A DNA stretch of 14,855 nucleotides from an uncultured Acidaminococcus sp. (GCA_905213155.1 CAJMHI010000044.1:1-14855), one strand, 5' to 3'. Numbered from the stretch's first letter, positions 1 to 6,309 are shown. The notes: a model not told the origin generated them from the sequence alone. Program-made: numbers and translations.

Positions 1-4
1 CAGT

Positions 5-59
5 GCGAGAAAGTAATTATGGACTAAATTTTGCTTGATTTTTCATAGCTGGTCTCCTT
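5..59. repeat. Left copy of 55-bp edge inverted repeat
   Basis: This stretch is the reverse complement of 14801-14855 with a single mismatch (A at 23 against C at 14837). Similarity stops abruptly at 59/14801 and otherwise runs to the window edges, so the full repeat is probably longer. Read inward on the plus strand, 1-27 is an open frame ending in a stop (tail QCEKVIMD), followed by about 32 bp of conserved sequence; this would suit the 3' end of a transposase gene and the terminus of an insertion sequence. Read outward, the same DNA has a canonical AAGGAG, 7-nt spacing and ATG opening a 9-codon frame (MKNQAKFSP) at 17-46. Which reading is biological cannot be settled here. Confidence 0.85.
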
Positions 60-121
60 TGTTACAGGTTTTCGTTTCCTATGTTCCACTACACATATCA
101 TTATATAATGGTTCACCGGAT

Positions 122-152
122 AAAAAAAGCTGCCGGAAAATTCCCGACAGCC
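122..152 (-). terminator. Intrinsic terminator of the nitroreductase gene
   Basis: On the minus strand the stem GCTGTCGG/CCGGCAGC (one G-U pair, 7-nt loop) is followed directly by seven T. It lies a few bases after the nitroreductase stop codon, which fits rho-independent termination of that gene. Confidence 0.85.
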
Positions 153-157
153 AATTT

Positions 158-673
158 TTATAATACTTTTACCAGCTCTTCGTTGCTTCTGCGTTCGTCA
201 TGCAAATGGGCCGGACGTGCCCCTTCTGCAGGATAGCCAATAGGAAGCAGAAACAGGGGGACTTCGTTATCTTTTAGTTCAAAGGTATCTGCGGTTTTAG
301 ATACCGGCAGGAAATTAACCCAGCAGGACCCAATGCCCAGGTCCCAGGCTTCCATCATCATATGGGTACCCACTATGCTGGCATCCTGCTCTCCGGAGCG
401 AATGCCATGCTCAAAAGGATTGATCCATTCTTCATCTTTGCGGTAGGTCACCATCAGTACCACCGGCGCATTAAAAGCGCAGCGGGACAGTGCCCGGATT
501 TTTTCCAGGGCTTCCGGGCTTTGCAACACGTAAACCCGATAGGCCTGGTAGTTGTGGGCCGTAGGGGCAACCCGTGCCGCTTCCAGGATTTTATCCAGTT
601 TTTCCTGCTCAATGGGTTTGTCGCTGAATTTCCGTACAGAGTATCTTGCCTTAGCCAATTCTAAAAAATCCAT
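158..673 (-). CDS. Nitroreductase family protein
   Basis: A predicted FMN-dependent cytoplasmic oxidoreductase of the nitroreductase fold, 171 residues and so of the short type. Visible family features are the N-terminal RYSVRKFSDKPI, the flavin-site segment AARVAPTAHNYQ, the glycine-rich GIGSCWVNF and the C-terminal LPIGYPAEG stretch. The chosen start is the ATG at 673 because AAAGGA lies 8 nt upstream. A GTG start at 694 would add seven residues but would place the ribosome site inside the gene. The electron donor (NADH or NADPH) and true substrate cannot be read from sequence; members reduce nitroaromatics, quinones or flavins. It follows map on the same strand after a 101-bp gap and ends in its own terminator. 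An inverted repeat CAGGGG/CCCCTG (694-716) lies in the mRNA leader just ahead of the ribosome site. Confidence 0.9.
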   Translation of the reverse strand: MDFLELAKARYSVRKFSDKPIEQEKLDKILEAARVAPTAHNYQAYRVYVLQSPEALEKIRALSRCAFNAPVVLMVTYRKDEEWINPFEHGIRSGEQDASIVGTHMMMEAWDLGIGSCWVNFLPVSKTADTFELKDNEVPLFLLPIGYPAEGARPAHLHDERRSNEELVKVL

Positions 674-756
674 AGTTCTCATCCTTTCTTTCACAGGGGC
701 TGCAAAGTCTCCCCTGCGCTGCGTCTACTATTTTTTCGCAGCTTTTTAAAACCATC

Positions 757-768
757 GTGCTGTAGCAC
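757..768 (-). terminator. Possible weak terminator after map
   Basis: GTGCT-GT-AGCAC is a perfect short inverted repeat just downstream of the map stop codon. On the minus strand a GATGGTTTT tract follows. The stem is only 5 bp and the T run is poor, so it may merely reduce read-through into the nitroreductase gene. Confidence 0.3.
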
Positions 769-774
769 AATTGA

Positions 775-1632
775 TTACCAGCTTAAAATTTCCGGTTCGC
801 CCTCTGTAATGAGCAGCGTGTGCTCCCACTGGGCAGACGGCTTGCCATCTGCGGTGTATACCGTCCAGCCGTCTTCTTCATCCACATAAAGCTCCGGCGA
901 TCCTGCGTTGATCATGGGTTCAATGGTAATCACCATCCCCGGAACCAAAAGCATGCCTGTGCCCCGTTTGCCCACGTGGGAAACAAATGGATCCTCATGC
1001 ATTTCCAGTCCTACGCCATGGCCGCCAAACTCCCGGACCACGGAACAGTGATGCTTATGGGCAAAGGCCTGAATCGCAGCGCCAATATCCCCCAGGGTAT
1101 TCTTCCAGCCCACCGCATTTTGCATGCCCACATGCAGACATTCTTTGGTAATGCCCACCAGGCTTTTGCGTTCGGCATTTACTTTGCCCAGCATGAACAT
1201 CCGGGACGCATCCCCCACGTACCCATTAAAAATTGTGGTGGCATCCACATTCACGATATCCCCGCTCTTTAATACCTGGTGCGGATCGGGGATGCCATGA
1301 CAAATGACGTTGTTGACGCTGGTGCACACGCTTTTGGGAAAGCCTTCATAATTTAAGCAGGCCGGAATCCCATGATGGGCAATGGTGTAGTCGTACACGA
1401 TGGTGTTAATATCATCCGTGGTCATGCCTACCTTGATCTGTTTTTCCACGGCATCCAGTACGCCGGTATTGATTTTTCCGGCTTCCCGGATTCCTGCAAT
1501 TTGTTCCGGCGTCTTAATCATATCCATCCGGGGGACTTCCATCCCCTTGGCGGCGTATTCCATTAACTTTAGTTTTATCTGGCTTCTCTCCAACTTCTCA
1601 GCCCCCTCTATTCCCTTTATGGCAAAGACCAT
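775..1632 (-). CDS. map: Methionine aminopeptidase, type I
   Basis: Removes the initiator methionine from nascent proteins in the cytoplasm. The metal-binding set of the pita-bread fold is complete: D130, D141, H205, E238 and E270 in this 285-residue reading, plus the substrate-site H112 in CHGIP. The catalytic domain begins at IKTPEQI (39-45). The preceding segment EYAAKGMEVPRMDMIKT resembles the linker of the longer clostridial MetAP class that carries an N-terminal SEC-C zinc motif, but no SEC-C is present here. The start is uncertain. The ATG at 1632 has no ribosome site, the ATG at 1563 (residue 24) has only a distant GGAGAG, and the ATG at 1527 (residue 36) has GGAAG at 8 nt but would cut into the conserved linker. 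It is transcribed divergently from popT. Confidence 0.93.
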   Translation of the reverse strand: MVFAIKGIEGAEKLERSQIKLKLMEYAAKGMEVPRMDMIKTPEQIAGIREAGKINTGVLDAVEKQIKVGMTTDDINTIVYDYTIAHHGIPACLNYEGFPKSVCTSVNNVICHGIPDPHQVLKSGDIVNVDATTIFNGYVGDASRMFMLGKVNAERKSLVGITKECLHVGMQNAVGWKNTLGDIGAAIQAFAHKHHCSVVREFGGHGVGLEMHEDPFVSHVGKRGTGMLLVPGMVITIEPMINAGSPELYVDEEDGWTVYTADGKPSAQWEHTLLITEGEPEILSW

Positions 1633-1696
1633 GTATAATATGACTTTATGAAGTGGTATGAGGTTCTTACTCCCCTACCGCTTGCACTGATTTTAT

Positions 1697-1705
1697 ATTA
1701 TACCA
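1697..1705 (-). promoter_or_regulatory. Extended -10 promoter of map
   Basis: On the minus strand this reads TGGTATAAT, a perfect extended -10 element (TGnTATAAT), with no convincing -35. Transcription would begin near 1690, leaving a leader of roughly 58 nt before the ATG at 1632. The leader contains an AGGGGAG with no start codon at normal spacing. Confidence 0.65.
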
Positions 1706-1738
1706 TAGATTAGGCGAAGTTTCTTTCTTTTCCGTTTC

Positions 1739-1754
1739 ATTTGTCCGGACAAAT
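1739..1754. promoter_or_regulatory. Perfect 16-bp palindrome, candidate operator
   Basis: ATTTGTCCGGACAAAT is its own reverse complement. It lies between the divergent map and popT promoters, and a second TCCGGA core follows at 1759-1764, 15 bp on from the first. This position and symmetry suit a dimeric repressor. The regulator is unknown. Confidence 0.5.
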
Positions 1755-1812
1755 TGCGTCCGGAGTCATAAAAAGTTGTATGGCTGTTTATCTTTTCTTT
1801 AGATTCCATTGC

Positions 1813-1818
1813 TATAAT
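1813..1818 (+). promoter_or_regulatory. -10 element of popT
   Basis: A perfect TATAAT lies 39 bp upstream of the start codon. The -35 region is weak: the best match, TTTATC at 1787-1792, has a long 20-bp spacer. The palindrome at 1739-1754 lies upstream, where an activator or repressor could act. Confidence 0.5.
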
Positions 1819-1857
1819 AAAGAAAAAACAAAGTTCCACTTGCAGGGAGGCATCAAT

Positions 1858-2817
1858 ATGGGATTGTTTTTAAATATGCTCCGGGGCTTTTGTATGGCCC
1901 TAGCTGACAGCGTGCCAGGCGTTTCCGGAGGTACCATTGCGTTTGTACTGGGGTTTTACGATGAATTTATCGGCTCCCTGTATTTTCTCACCCATGGCAC
2001 CACCGAACAGAAAAAAAACGGGCTGCGATTTCTGGTAAAATTAGGTCTTGGCTGGATTATCGGCATGGGCGCTTCTGTGCAGCTTTTGGCTAGTTTATTT
2101 ACCACCCACATTTATGAGCTGGGTTCTCTTTTCATAGGGCTCTCCATCTTTTCCCTGCCGGTGATTATAAAAGAAGAAAAAGAGTCCCTGCAGCAAGTCC
2201 GTGGGATTCCCTTTTTCGTGCTGGGCCTGCTTGTGGTCATGGTGGTCACCTATTTTAATCCCACCGGCGGCCAGGGCGTCAATATGGAAATCACCCACCT
2301 GACTCTCACCCTGGGCATTTACATTTTCGTCTGCGCCATGATTGCCATTTGCGCCATGGTGCTGCCGGGCATCAGCGGTTCGTCCATGCTTCTGATTTTC
2401 GGGCTGTATATGCCCATTATCAGCGCCATTAAAGAATTTACCCATCTGCATCTCTCCTACTTCCCGGTTTTAGCTATTTTCGGGTTAGGCGTGATCACCG
2501 GAATTGTTGGAATCATAAAGATCGTAAAAAATGCGCTGGACAATCACCGGTCCGCCATGGTGTACTTTATCCTGGGCCTTATGATTGCTTCGCTGTATGC
2601 CATCGTATTAGGCCCCACCACCTTAAAAGTCCCGCAGCCTGCCATGACCTGGGAGACCTTTCACATTCTCTGGTTTTGCATGGGCGGCGTTTTCCTGGCA
2701 GGGCTTAACGGATTAAAAGCCGTTACGGAGCGGAAACTTCATCCTGTCATTGTGGAAATGGACGAGGAAACCATGGCTATGGAGGACGTGCGGCGGGCTC
2801 GTCAGGAGCTTCATTAA
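1858..2817 (+). CDS. popT: DUF368 family membrane protein, PopT-type undecaprenyl-phosphate translocase
   Basis: A 319-residue polytopic membrane protein of the DUF368 family. Members were recently shown to recycle undecaprenyl phosphate, the lipid carrier for cell wall and surface polymers, across the cytoplasmic membrane. The two diagnostic re-entrant-type motifs are present: ADSVPGVSGGT at 16-26 and VLPGISGSS at 168-176, which suggests an internal duplication. Hydrophobic stretches alternate with short loops along the whole length. The start at 1858 is supported by GGGAGG 8 nt upstream; an open frame reaches back to 1741 but that extension lacks a ribosome site and overlaps the promoter. 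The gene stands alone between its own promoter and a strong terminator. The family call is firm; the translocase activity is inferred from characterised relatives. Confidence 0.9.
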   Translation: MGLFLNMLRGFCMALADSVPGVSGGTIAFVLGFYDEFIGSLYFLTHGTTEQKKNGLRFLVKLGLGWIIGMGASVQLLASLFTTHIYELGSLFIGLSIFSLPVIIKEEKESLQQVRGIPFFVLGLLVVMVVTYFNPTGGQGVNMEITHLTLTLGIYIFVCAMIAICAMVLPGISGSSMLLIFGLYMPIISAIKEFTHLHLSYFPVLAIFGLGVITGIVGIIKIVKNALDNHRSAMVYFILGLMIASLYAIVLGPTTLKVPQPAMTWETFHILWFCMGGVFLAGLNGLKAVTERKLHPVIVEMDEETMAMEDVRRARQELH

Positions 2818-2844
2818 TGAATTCAACACCAATACAAAAACCTT

Positions 2845-2872
2845 GCGGGGGAGCAAATCCCCCGCTTTTTTT
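2845..2872 (+). terminator. Strong intrinsic terminator of popT
   Basis: Perfect 8-bp stem GCGGGGGA/TCCCCCGC with the 5-nt loop GCAAA, followed by seven T. It ends transcription 28 bp after the popT stop and isolates the feo cluster downstream. Confidence 0.95.
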
Positions 2873-2935
2873 ATAGAAAAAACAGAAAGAGTTGACCAGG
2901 CCGCAGAATTTGTACGAAAAACCTCACAAATTATA

Positions 2936-2964
2936 TTGACTCAGGTGTTAGCCTGTGCTAACAT
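2936..2964 (+). promoter_or_regulatory. Promoter of the feo cluster
   Basis: TTGACT (2936-2941), a 17-bp spacer and an extended -10 TGCTAACAT (2956-2964). This is the best matching promoter of the window and lies 54 bp ahead of the first feoA. An imperfect context repeat, TTGTACGA, occurs on both sides (2910-2917 and 2968-2975). Confidence 0.75.
2946..2963. promoter_or_regulatory. Inverted repeat operator in the feo promoter
   Basis: TGTTAGC-ctgt-GCTAACA has perfect 7-bp arms and fills the space between the -35 and the -10, so a bound protein would block RNA polymerase. The GTTAGC/GCTAAC core is reminiscent of DtxR/IdeR-type iron boxes (TTAGGTTAGSCTAACCTAA). It bears no resemblance to the classical Fur box. 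Repression under iron sufficiency is the expected logic; the regulator is not in the window. Confidence 0.65.
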
Positions 2965-3017
2965 AACTTGTACGAGGTTTTTGCCACGTAAATGTTAAGG
3001 GAAAAGAGGTAGGCAGC

Positions 3018-3233
3018 ATGCCGTTAAGTTTTGCTGATGCTGGTGTCCCGCTGACGGTGTTACGGGTGGGCGGAGATGCCAAAGTACGTTCCCATCTGGA
3101 AAACCTGGGCATCACCCAAGGATCGGTGATCTCCGTGGTACAGCATACCCCCAGCGGGCTGATTTTGAATATCAAGGAATCCCGGGTGGCCATCAATCAT
3201 GCCATGGCCGCCAAAATTATGGTACAGGGATAA
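3018..3233 (+). CDS. feoA: FeoA family protein (first copy)
   Basis: A 71-residue protein consisting only of a FeoA SH3-like domain, a cytoplasmic accessory of the ferrous iron transporter FeoB. Recognisable features are VLRVGGDAKVRSHLENLGI, the typical 'LxxLGI' turn, then a G-S-V-I-S-V-V strand and the C-terminal RVAINHAMAAKIMV, the usual position where FeoA proteins read 'R-x-A-x-x-I-x-V'. AGAGG 8 nt upstream supports the start. It is the first gene after the operator-bearing promoter, 23 bp ahead of the second feoA. The two copies differ clearly in sequence, so they are not a recent duplication; separate roles in FeoB regulation are possible but cannot be seen here. Confidence 0.93.
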   Translation: MPLSFADAGVPLTVLRVGGDAKVRSHLENLGITQGSVISVVQHTPSGLILNIKESRVAINHAMAAKIMVQG

Positions 3234-3256
3234 AAAACGATGAGGAGGATTCACCA

Positions 3257-3484
3257 ATGGCAACATTAAAAGAAGCCGTGACGGGCAAAGACTACGAGGT
3301 TGTGAAAGTAACCGGAACTGGCGCCACCAAACGCCGTATGATGGATATGGGACTCACCAAAGGGACCAAGCTGCACGTGACCAAAGTAGCACCTTTCGGG
3401 GATCCGGTAGAACTAACGGTTCGCGGTTATGAGTTGTCCCTGCGTAAGGGGGACGCTGTTATGATCGAAGTGAAAGAAGTCTGA
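3257..3484 (+). CDS. feoA: FeoA family protein (second copy)
   Basis: A 75-residue FeoA SH3-like protein closer to the textbook form: VTGTGATKRRMMDMGLTKGTKL, then VAPFGDPVELTVRGYELSLRKGDA, matching the usual FeoA pattern of 'MGL..G......APlgdPi...v.gy.l.LRk.eA'. It presumably binds the cytoplasmic side of FeoB and supports iron uptake. AGGAGG sits 9 nt ahead of the ATG, a strong ribosome site. The gap to feoB is 67 bp with no terminator, so co-transcription is likely. Confidence 0.95.
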   Translation: MATLKEAVTGKDYEVVKVTGTGATKRRMMDMGLTKGTKLHVTKVAPFGDPVELTVRGYELSLRKGDAVMIEVKEV

Positions 3485-3551
3485 TTCACTTTAACACTTG
3501 GCAGCACGGAATGACTAAAAAGCACTAACTTGCGGGAAGGAAGGATTTGTA

Positions 3552-5717
3552 ATGGAGTACAAGATTGCCCTTGCCGGTAACCCTAACACCGGTAAGACCA
3601 CCCTGTTCAATGCCTTAACAGGGTCCAACCAATTTGTCGGTAACTGGCCCGGCGTCACCGTGGAAAAAAAGGAAGGGAGACTGATCGGCCACAAGGATGT
3701 GGTGATTCAGGATTTGCCCGGTATTTATTCCCTGTCCCCCTACACGCTGGAAGAAGTAGTTTCCCGTACCTATCTGGTAACAGAACGTCCGGATGCCATT
3801 TTAAACATCGTAGATGGTACCAACCTGGAACGTAACCTGTATTTGTCCACCCAGCTGACCGAACTGGGTATCCCCATGGTCATGGCCGTCAACATGATGG
3901 ATATGGTCCGCAGCAACGGGGATATTATTAAAACGGACGTACTGAGCAAAAAAGTAGGCTGCCCGGTAATTGAAATTTCCGCCCGTACCGGCGAAGGTAT
4001 CAAAGAAGCCGCAGACCTGGCCGCCAAAGTAGCCGCTGAGAAAAAGACCATGGTGCCGCAGCATTCCTTTGACGGCCCTGTGGAACATGCCCTGGCCCAC
4101 ATTGAAGAAGCCACTCAGGGACTGTTGCCGGCCGCCCAGGAACGCTGGTATGTGGTGAAACTGTTCGAGAGGGACGACAAAGTCCGGAAAGCATTAAACT
4201 TGCCGCAAAGCATCCTGGATCATATCGAATCCGATATTGAATCCGTGGAAAAAGAAATGGATGATGATGCCGAATCCATCATCACCAACGAACGCTATAA
4301 ATACATTGGTTCTATTATTGATGACTGCAATATTAAAAAGAGCAAAGGCAAGCTGACCACTTCCGATAAGATTGATAAGATCGTCACCAACCGCTGGCTG
4401 GCCCTGCCGATTTTCGCCGCTATTATGTTCCTGGTGTATTACATTGCCATGGTTACTGTGGGACAGGATGCCACCGACTGGGTAAACGATACCCTGTTTG
4501 GAGAAATGATTATTCCTGGGGCGCAGGAATGGATGGAAGGCATGGGAACAGCCGACTGGTTAAACGGTTTGGTAGTAGACGGTATTATCAACGGCGTGGG
4601 TGCCGTACTGGGCTTTGTACCCCAGATGATTGTACTGTTCATTTTCCTGGCGTTCCTGGAAGCCTGCGGCTATATGTCCCGTATCGCTTTCATTCTCGAC
4701 CGTGCTTTCCGTAAATTTGGTCTGTCCGGTAAATCCTTCATTCCGATGCTGGTCGGCAGCGGCTGCGGCGTGCCAGGCATTATGGCTTCCCGTACCATTG
4801 AAAGCCAGGCGGATCGGCGGATGACCATTATGACCACCACCATGATCCCCTGCTCTGCCAAGGCGCCGATTATTGCTCTGGTTGCCGGTGCGTATTTCTC
4901 CGATGAATGGTGGGTAGCTCCCTCCGCCTATTTCGTAGGGATTTTCTCCATCATCATTTCCGGTATTATGCTGAAAAAGACCCGGCTCTTTGCGGGTGAT
5001 CCTGCTCCTTTCGTAATGGAACTGCCAGCGTACCACATGCCGACACCGGGTGCCATTGCCCGCAGCGTTTGGGAACGTGCTTCTTCCTTTATCAAGAAGG
5101 CTGGTACCGTTATCCTGTTCTCCAGCATTTTGGTTTGGTTCCTCTCCAGCTTTGGCTGGGTGGATGGAGAATGGAGCATGTTGGATGCGGATGCTCTGAA
5201 TGAATCCGTTTTAGCAGCCATCTGCACCAAATTTGCCTGGATCTTCAGCCCGTTAGGCTGGGGCGATTGGAAAGCCGCCGCTGCTGCTGTCACCGGTTTG
5301 ATTGCTAAAGAAAACCTGGTATCCACCTTCGGCGTATTGTATGGCATGGCCGACGCCGCCGAAGACGGCGAAGAATTCTGGGGCAGCTTTGCTAAAGACT
5401 TCTCTGCACTGGGTGCTTATTCCTTCCTGGTATTCAACCTGCTGTGTGCCCCCTGCTTTGCCGCTATCGGTGCTATCAAGCGGGAAATGAACAGTGTAAA
5501 ATGGTGGCTGATTGCCATCGGGTATCAATGCGGGTTTGCCTATCTGATGGCGCTGATGTTCTATCAGTTCGGTATGCTGATTACCACCGGCACCTTCGGT
5601 GTAGGTACCGTAGCTGCTTTCGTGGTATTGGCCTTCTTCCTGTACAACCTGTTCCGCCCCATGCCGCACTATGATGACAACGGCGAAGTACAGCTGAGCA
5701 CCGATTCCATCGATTAA
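3552..5717 (+). CDS. feoB: Ferrous iron transporter FeoB
   Basis: Imports Fe(II) across the cytoplasmic membrane using an N-terminal GTPase coupled to a membrane pore. G-protein motifs are intact: G1 GNPNTGKTT (9-17), G3 DLPG (54-57), G4 NMMD (114-117, the usual FeoB variant) and G5 SAR (143-145). A linker helical region follows to about 280. The membrane part carries the two Gate domains, with GSGCGVPGIMASR near 400 and CAPCFAAIGAIKREM near 630, both holding the conserved cysteines. At 721 residues it is of normal length for a Firmicutes FeoB without fused FeoA or FeoC. The start has AAGGAAGG 7-8 nt upstream. It is the core of the feo cluster and is followed by a large terminator-like hairpin. 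Confidence 0.98.
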   Translation: MEYKIALAGNPNTGKTTLFNALTGSNQFVGNWPGVTVEKKEGRLIGHKDVVIQDLPGIYSLSPYTLEEVVSRTYLVTERPDAILNIVDGTNLERNLYLSTQLTELGIPMVMAVNMMDMVRSNGDIIKTDVLSKKVGCPVIEISARTGEGIKEAADLAAKVAAEKKTMVPQHSFDGPVEHALAHIEEATQGLLPAAQERWYVVKLFERDDKVRKALNLPQSILDHIESDIESVEKEMDDDAESIITNERYKYIGSIIDDCNIKKSKGKLTTSDKIDKIVTNRWLALPIFAAIMFLVYYIAMVTVGQDATDWVNDTLFGEMIIPGAQEWMEGMGTADWLNGLVVDGIINGVGAVLGFVPQMIVLFIFLAFLEACGYMSRIAFILDRAFRKFGLSGKSFIPMLVGSGCGVPGIMASRTIESQADRRMTIMTTTMIPCSAKAPIIALVAGAYFSDEWWVAPSAYFVGIFSIIISGIMLKKTRLFAGDPAPFVMELPAYHMPTPGAIARSVWERASSFIKKAGTVILFSSILVWFLSSFGWVDGEWSMLDADALNESVLAAICTKFAWIFSPLGWGDWKAAAAAVTGLIAKENLVSTFGVLYGMADAAEDGEEFWGSFAKDFSALGAYSFLVFNLLCAPCFAAIGAIKREMNSVKWWLIAIGYQCGFAYLMALMFYQFGMLITTGTFGVGTVAAFVVLAFFLYNLFRPMPHYDDNGEVQLSTDSID

Positions 5718-5720
5718 CAG

Positions 5721-5749
5721 TTGACGAACTAAGACGAAAGTTGTAAGAT
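5721..5749 (+). promoter_or_regulatory. Possible promoter just after feoB
   Basis: TTGACG (5721-5726), an exact 17-bp spacer and TAAGAT (5744-5749) begin 4 bp after the feoB stop. Transcription would start near 5756, inside the 5' arm of the following hairpin. It could drive the two small cysteine-rich genes or a short RNA. It is a sequence match only. Confidence 0.4.
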
Positions 5750-5821
5750 AAAGATGCACGAAGTGAAACAAAAAAAGTAACAGATACTTTTCCGTTTCCT
5801 TCCTGCATCTTTTCTTTTTTT
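5750..5821 (+). terminator. Large hairpin with T tract between feoB and the small feo genes
   Basis: The arms 5750-5769 and 5794-5812 pair over about 18 bp with one mismatch and one bulge. The interior holds a second perfect stem AAAAGTA/TACTTTT with loop ACAGA. The structure is followed by TC and seven T. It looks like a strong intrinsic terminator, yet two genes of the same system start only 21 bp later, so it probably acts as a partial terminator or attenuator. Confidence 0.75.
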
Positions 5822-5842
5822 GCACATAGGGAGGTTTCTACT

Positions 5843-6004
5843 ATGGGAAATTTAATTGTTGGCTCTATTTTACTGGTCGTCCTTTTTCTGGCAGGCCGGA
5901 GTATCTACAGAGATCATAAAGCGGGCAAATTCATTTGCGGCGGTGATTGTGCCGGTTGCGGCGGACGCTGTCATACCAGCTACAGCCCTAAAAAGAGTGG
6001 CTAA
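5843..6004 (+). CDS. FeoB-associated Cys-rich membrane protein (first copy)
   Basis: A 53-residue protein with one N-terminal membrane segment (residues 4-18, very hydrophobic), a short basic stretch RSIYRDHKAGK, and a cysteine cluster FICGGDCAGCGGRCH (31-44). This is the architecture of the small FeoB-associated Cys-rich proteins found after feoB in Firmicutes and Negativicutes. Their role is unproven; binding of iron or shielding of the FeoB cytoplasmic mouth are suggestions from context. AGGGAGG 8 nt upstream gives a strong start. The gene follows the hairpin after feoB and precedes a second, diverged copy. A longer frame (5856-6080) overlaps it but is out of frame and lacks a ribosome site. 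Confidence 0.9.
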   Translation: MGNLIVGSILLVVLFLAGRSIYRDHKAGKFICGGDCAGCGGRCHTSYSPKKSG

Positions 6005-6035
6005 TGACTTTTATTTTACTTTAAAATGTACGAAC

Positions 6036-6061
6036 GCCGCAGGAAGCATGCTTTCTGCGGC
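6036..6061 (+). other. Near-perfect hairpin between the two Cys-rich genes
   Basis: GCCGCAGGAAGC-AT-GCTTTCTGCGGC forms a 12-bp stem with one G-U pair and almost no loop. No T tract follows, so it is not a standard terminator. It begins 31 bp after the first gene's stop and ends 9 bp before the next ribosome site, and may stabilise or separate the two cistrons. Confidence 0.6.
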
Positions 6062-6086
6062 AATTCCTCAGGGGAGTTGACGAAGT

Positions 6087-6254
6087 ATGGGTATTGCAAT
6101 CCTATTGGTCGGTTTTCTGCTGTTTAGTGCGGTGACAGCCTATATGTACACCAAAGATGAAGGCAAGGACGCCCCGAAATTCACCTGCGGCGGCAACTGC
6201 GCCCACTGCGGCTTCAGTGCCTCCTGCACAGACGACAAAAAAACGGGAAAGTAA
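6087..6254 (+). CDS. FeoB-associated Cys-rich membrane protein (second copy)
   Basis: A 55-residue relative of the preceding small protein. It has a membrane segment at residues 3-17, the acidic-basic spacer YTKDEGKDAPK, then FTCGGNCAHCGFSASC (32-47), and ends with a lysine-rich tail. The shared pattern CGGxCAxCG followed by a fourth cysteine supports metal binding, probably iron. The other residues differ widely from the first copy, so this is an old duplication. GGGGAG lies 11 nt ahead of the ATG. It closes the feo cluster and is followed by a strong terminator. Confidence 0.88.
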   Translation: MGIAILLVGFLLFSAVTAYMYTKDEGKDAPKFTCGGNCAHCGFSASCTDDKKTGK

Positions 6255-6258
6255 AAGC

Positions 6259-6306
6259 ACACTCCATAAACCAGTAGCAGTTTGGGTCTATGGAGTGTAT
6301 TTTTTT
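6259..6306 (+). terminator. Terminator of the feo cluster
   Basis: Perfect 10-bp arms ACACTCCATA/TATGGAGTGT around a 20-nt loop, followed by A and seven T. It separates the feo cluster from the convergent LysR gene that ends at 6310. In the other direction the T tract is weak, but partial two-way action is possible. Confidence 0.85.
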
Positions 6307-6309
6307 GCC

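Noticed and set aside
3..27. Group II intron 5' end (GTGCG) at the left edge
   Set aside because: Only the first few bases match, the conserved repeat is visible from position 5 onward only, and no intron domains can be seen.
1741..1857. N-terminal extension of popT from 1741
   Set aside because: It covers the promoter and palindrome and lacks a ribosome site, whereas the ATG at 1858 has GGGAGG and begins the family's conserved N-terminus.
4560..5825. Minus-strand open frames of 158, 139 and 190 codons opposite feoB
   Set aside because: Antisense to intact FeoB membrane domain codons; rich in H, G and N as typical of reversed membrane-protein genes, and without ribosome sites.
5856..6080. 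A 74-codon plus-strand frame over the first Cys-rich gene
   Set aside because: It is out of frame with the 53-codon gene that has the strong ribosome site and the family's cysteine motif.
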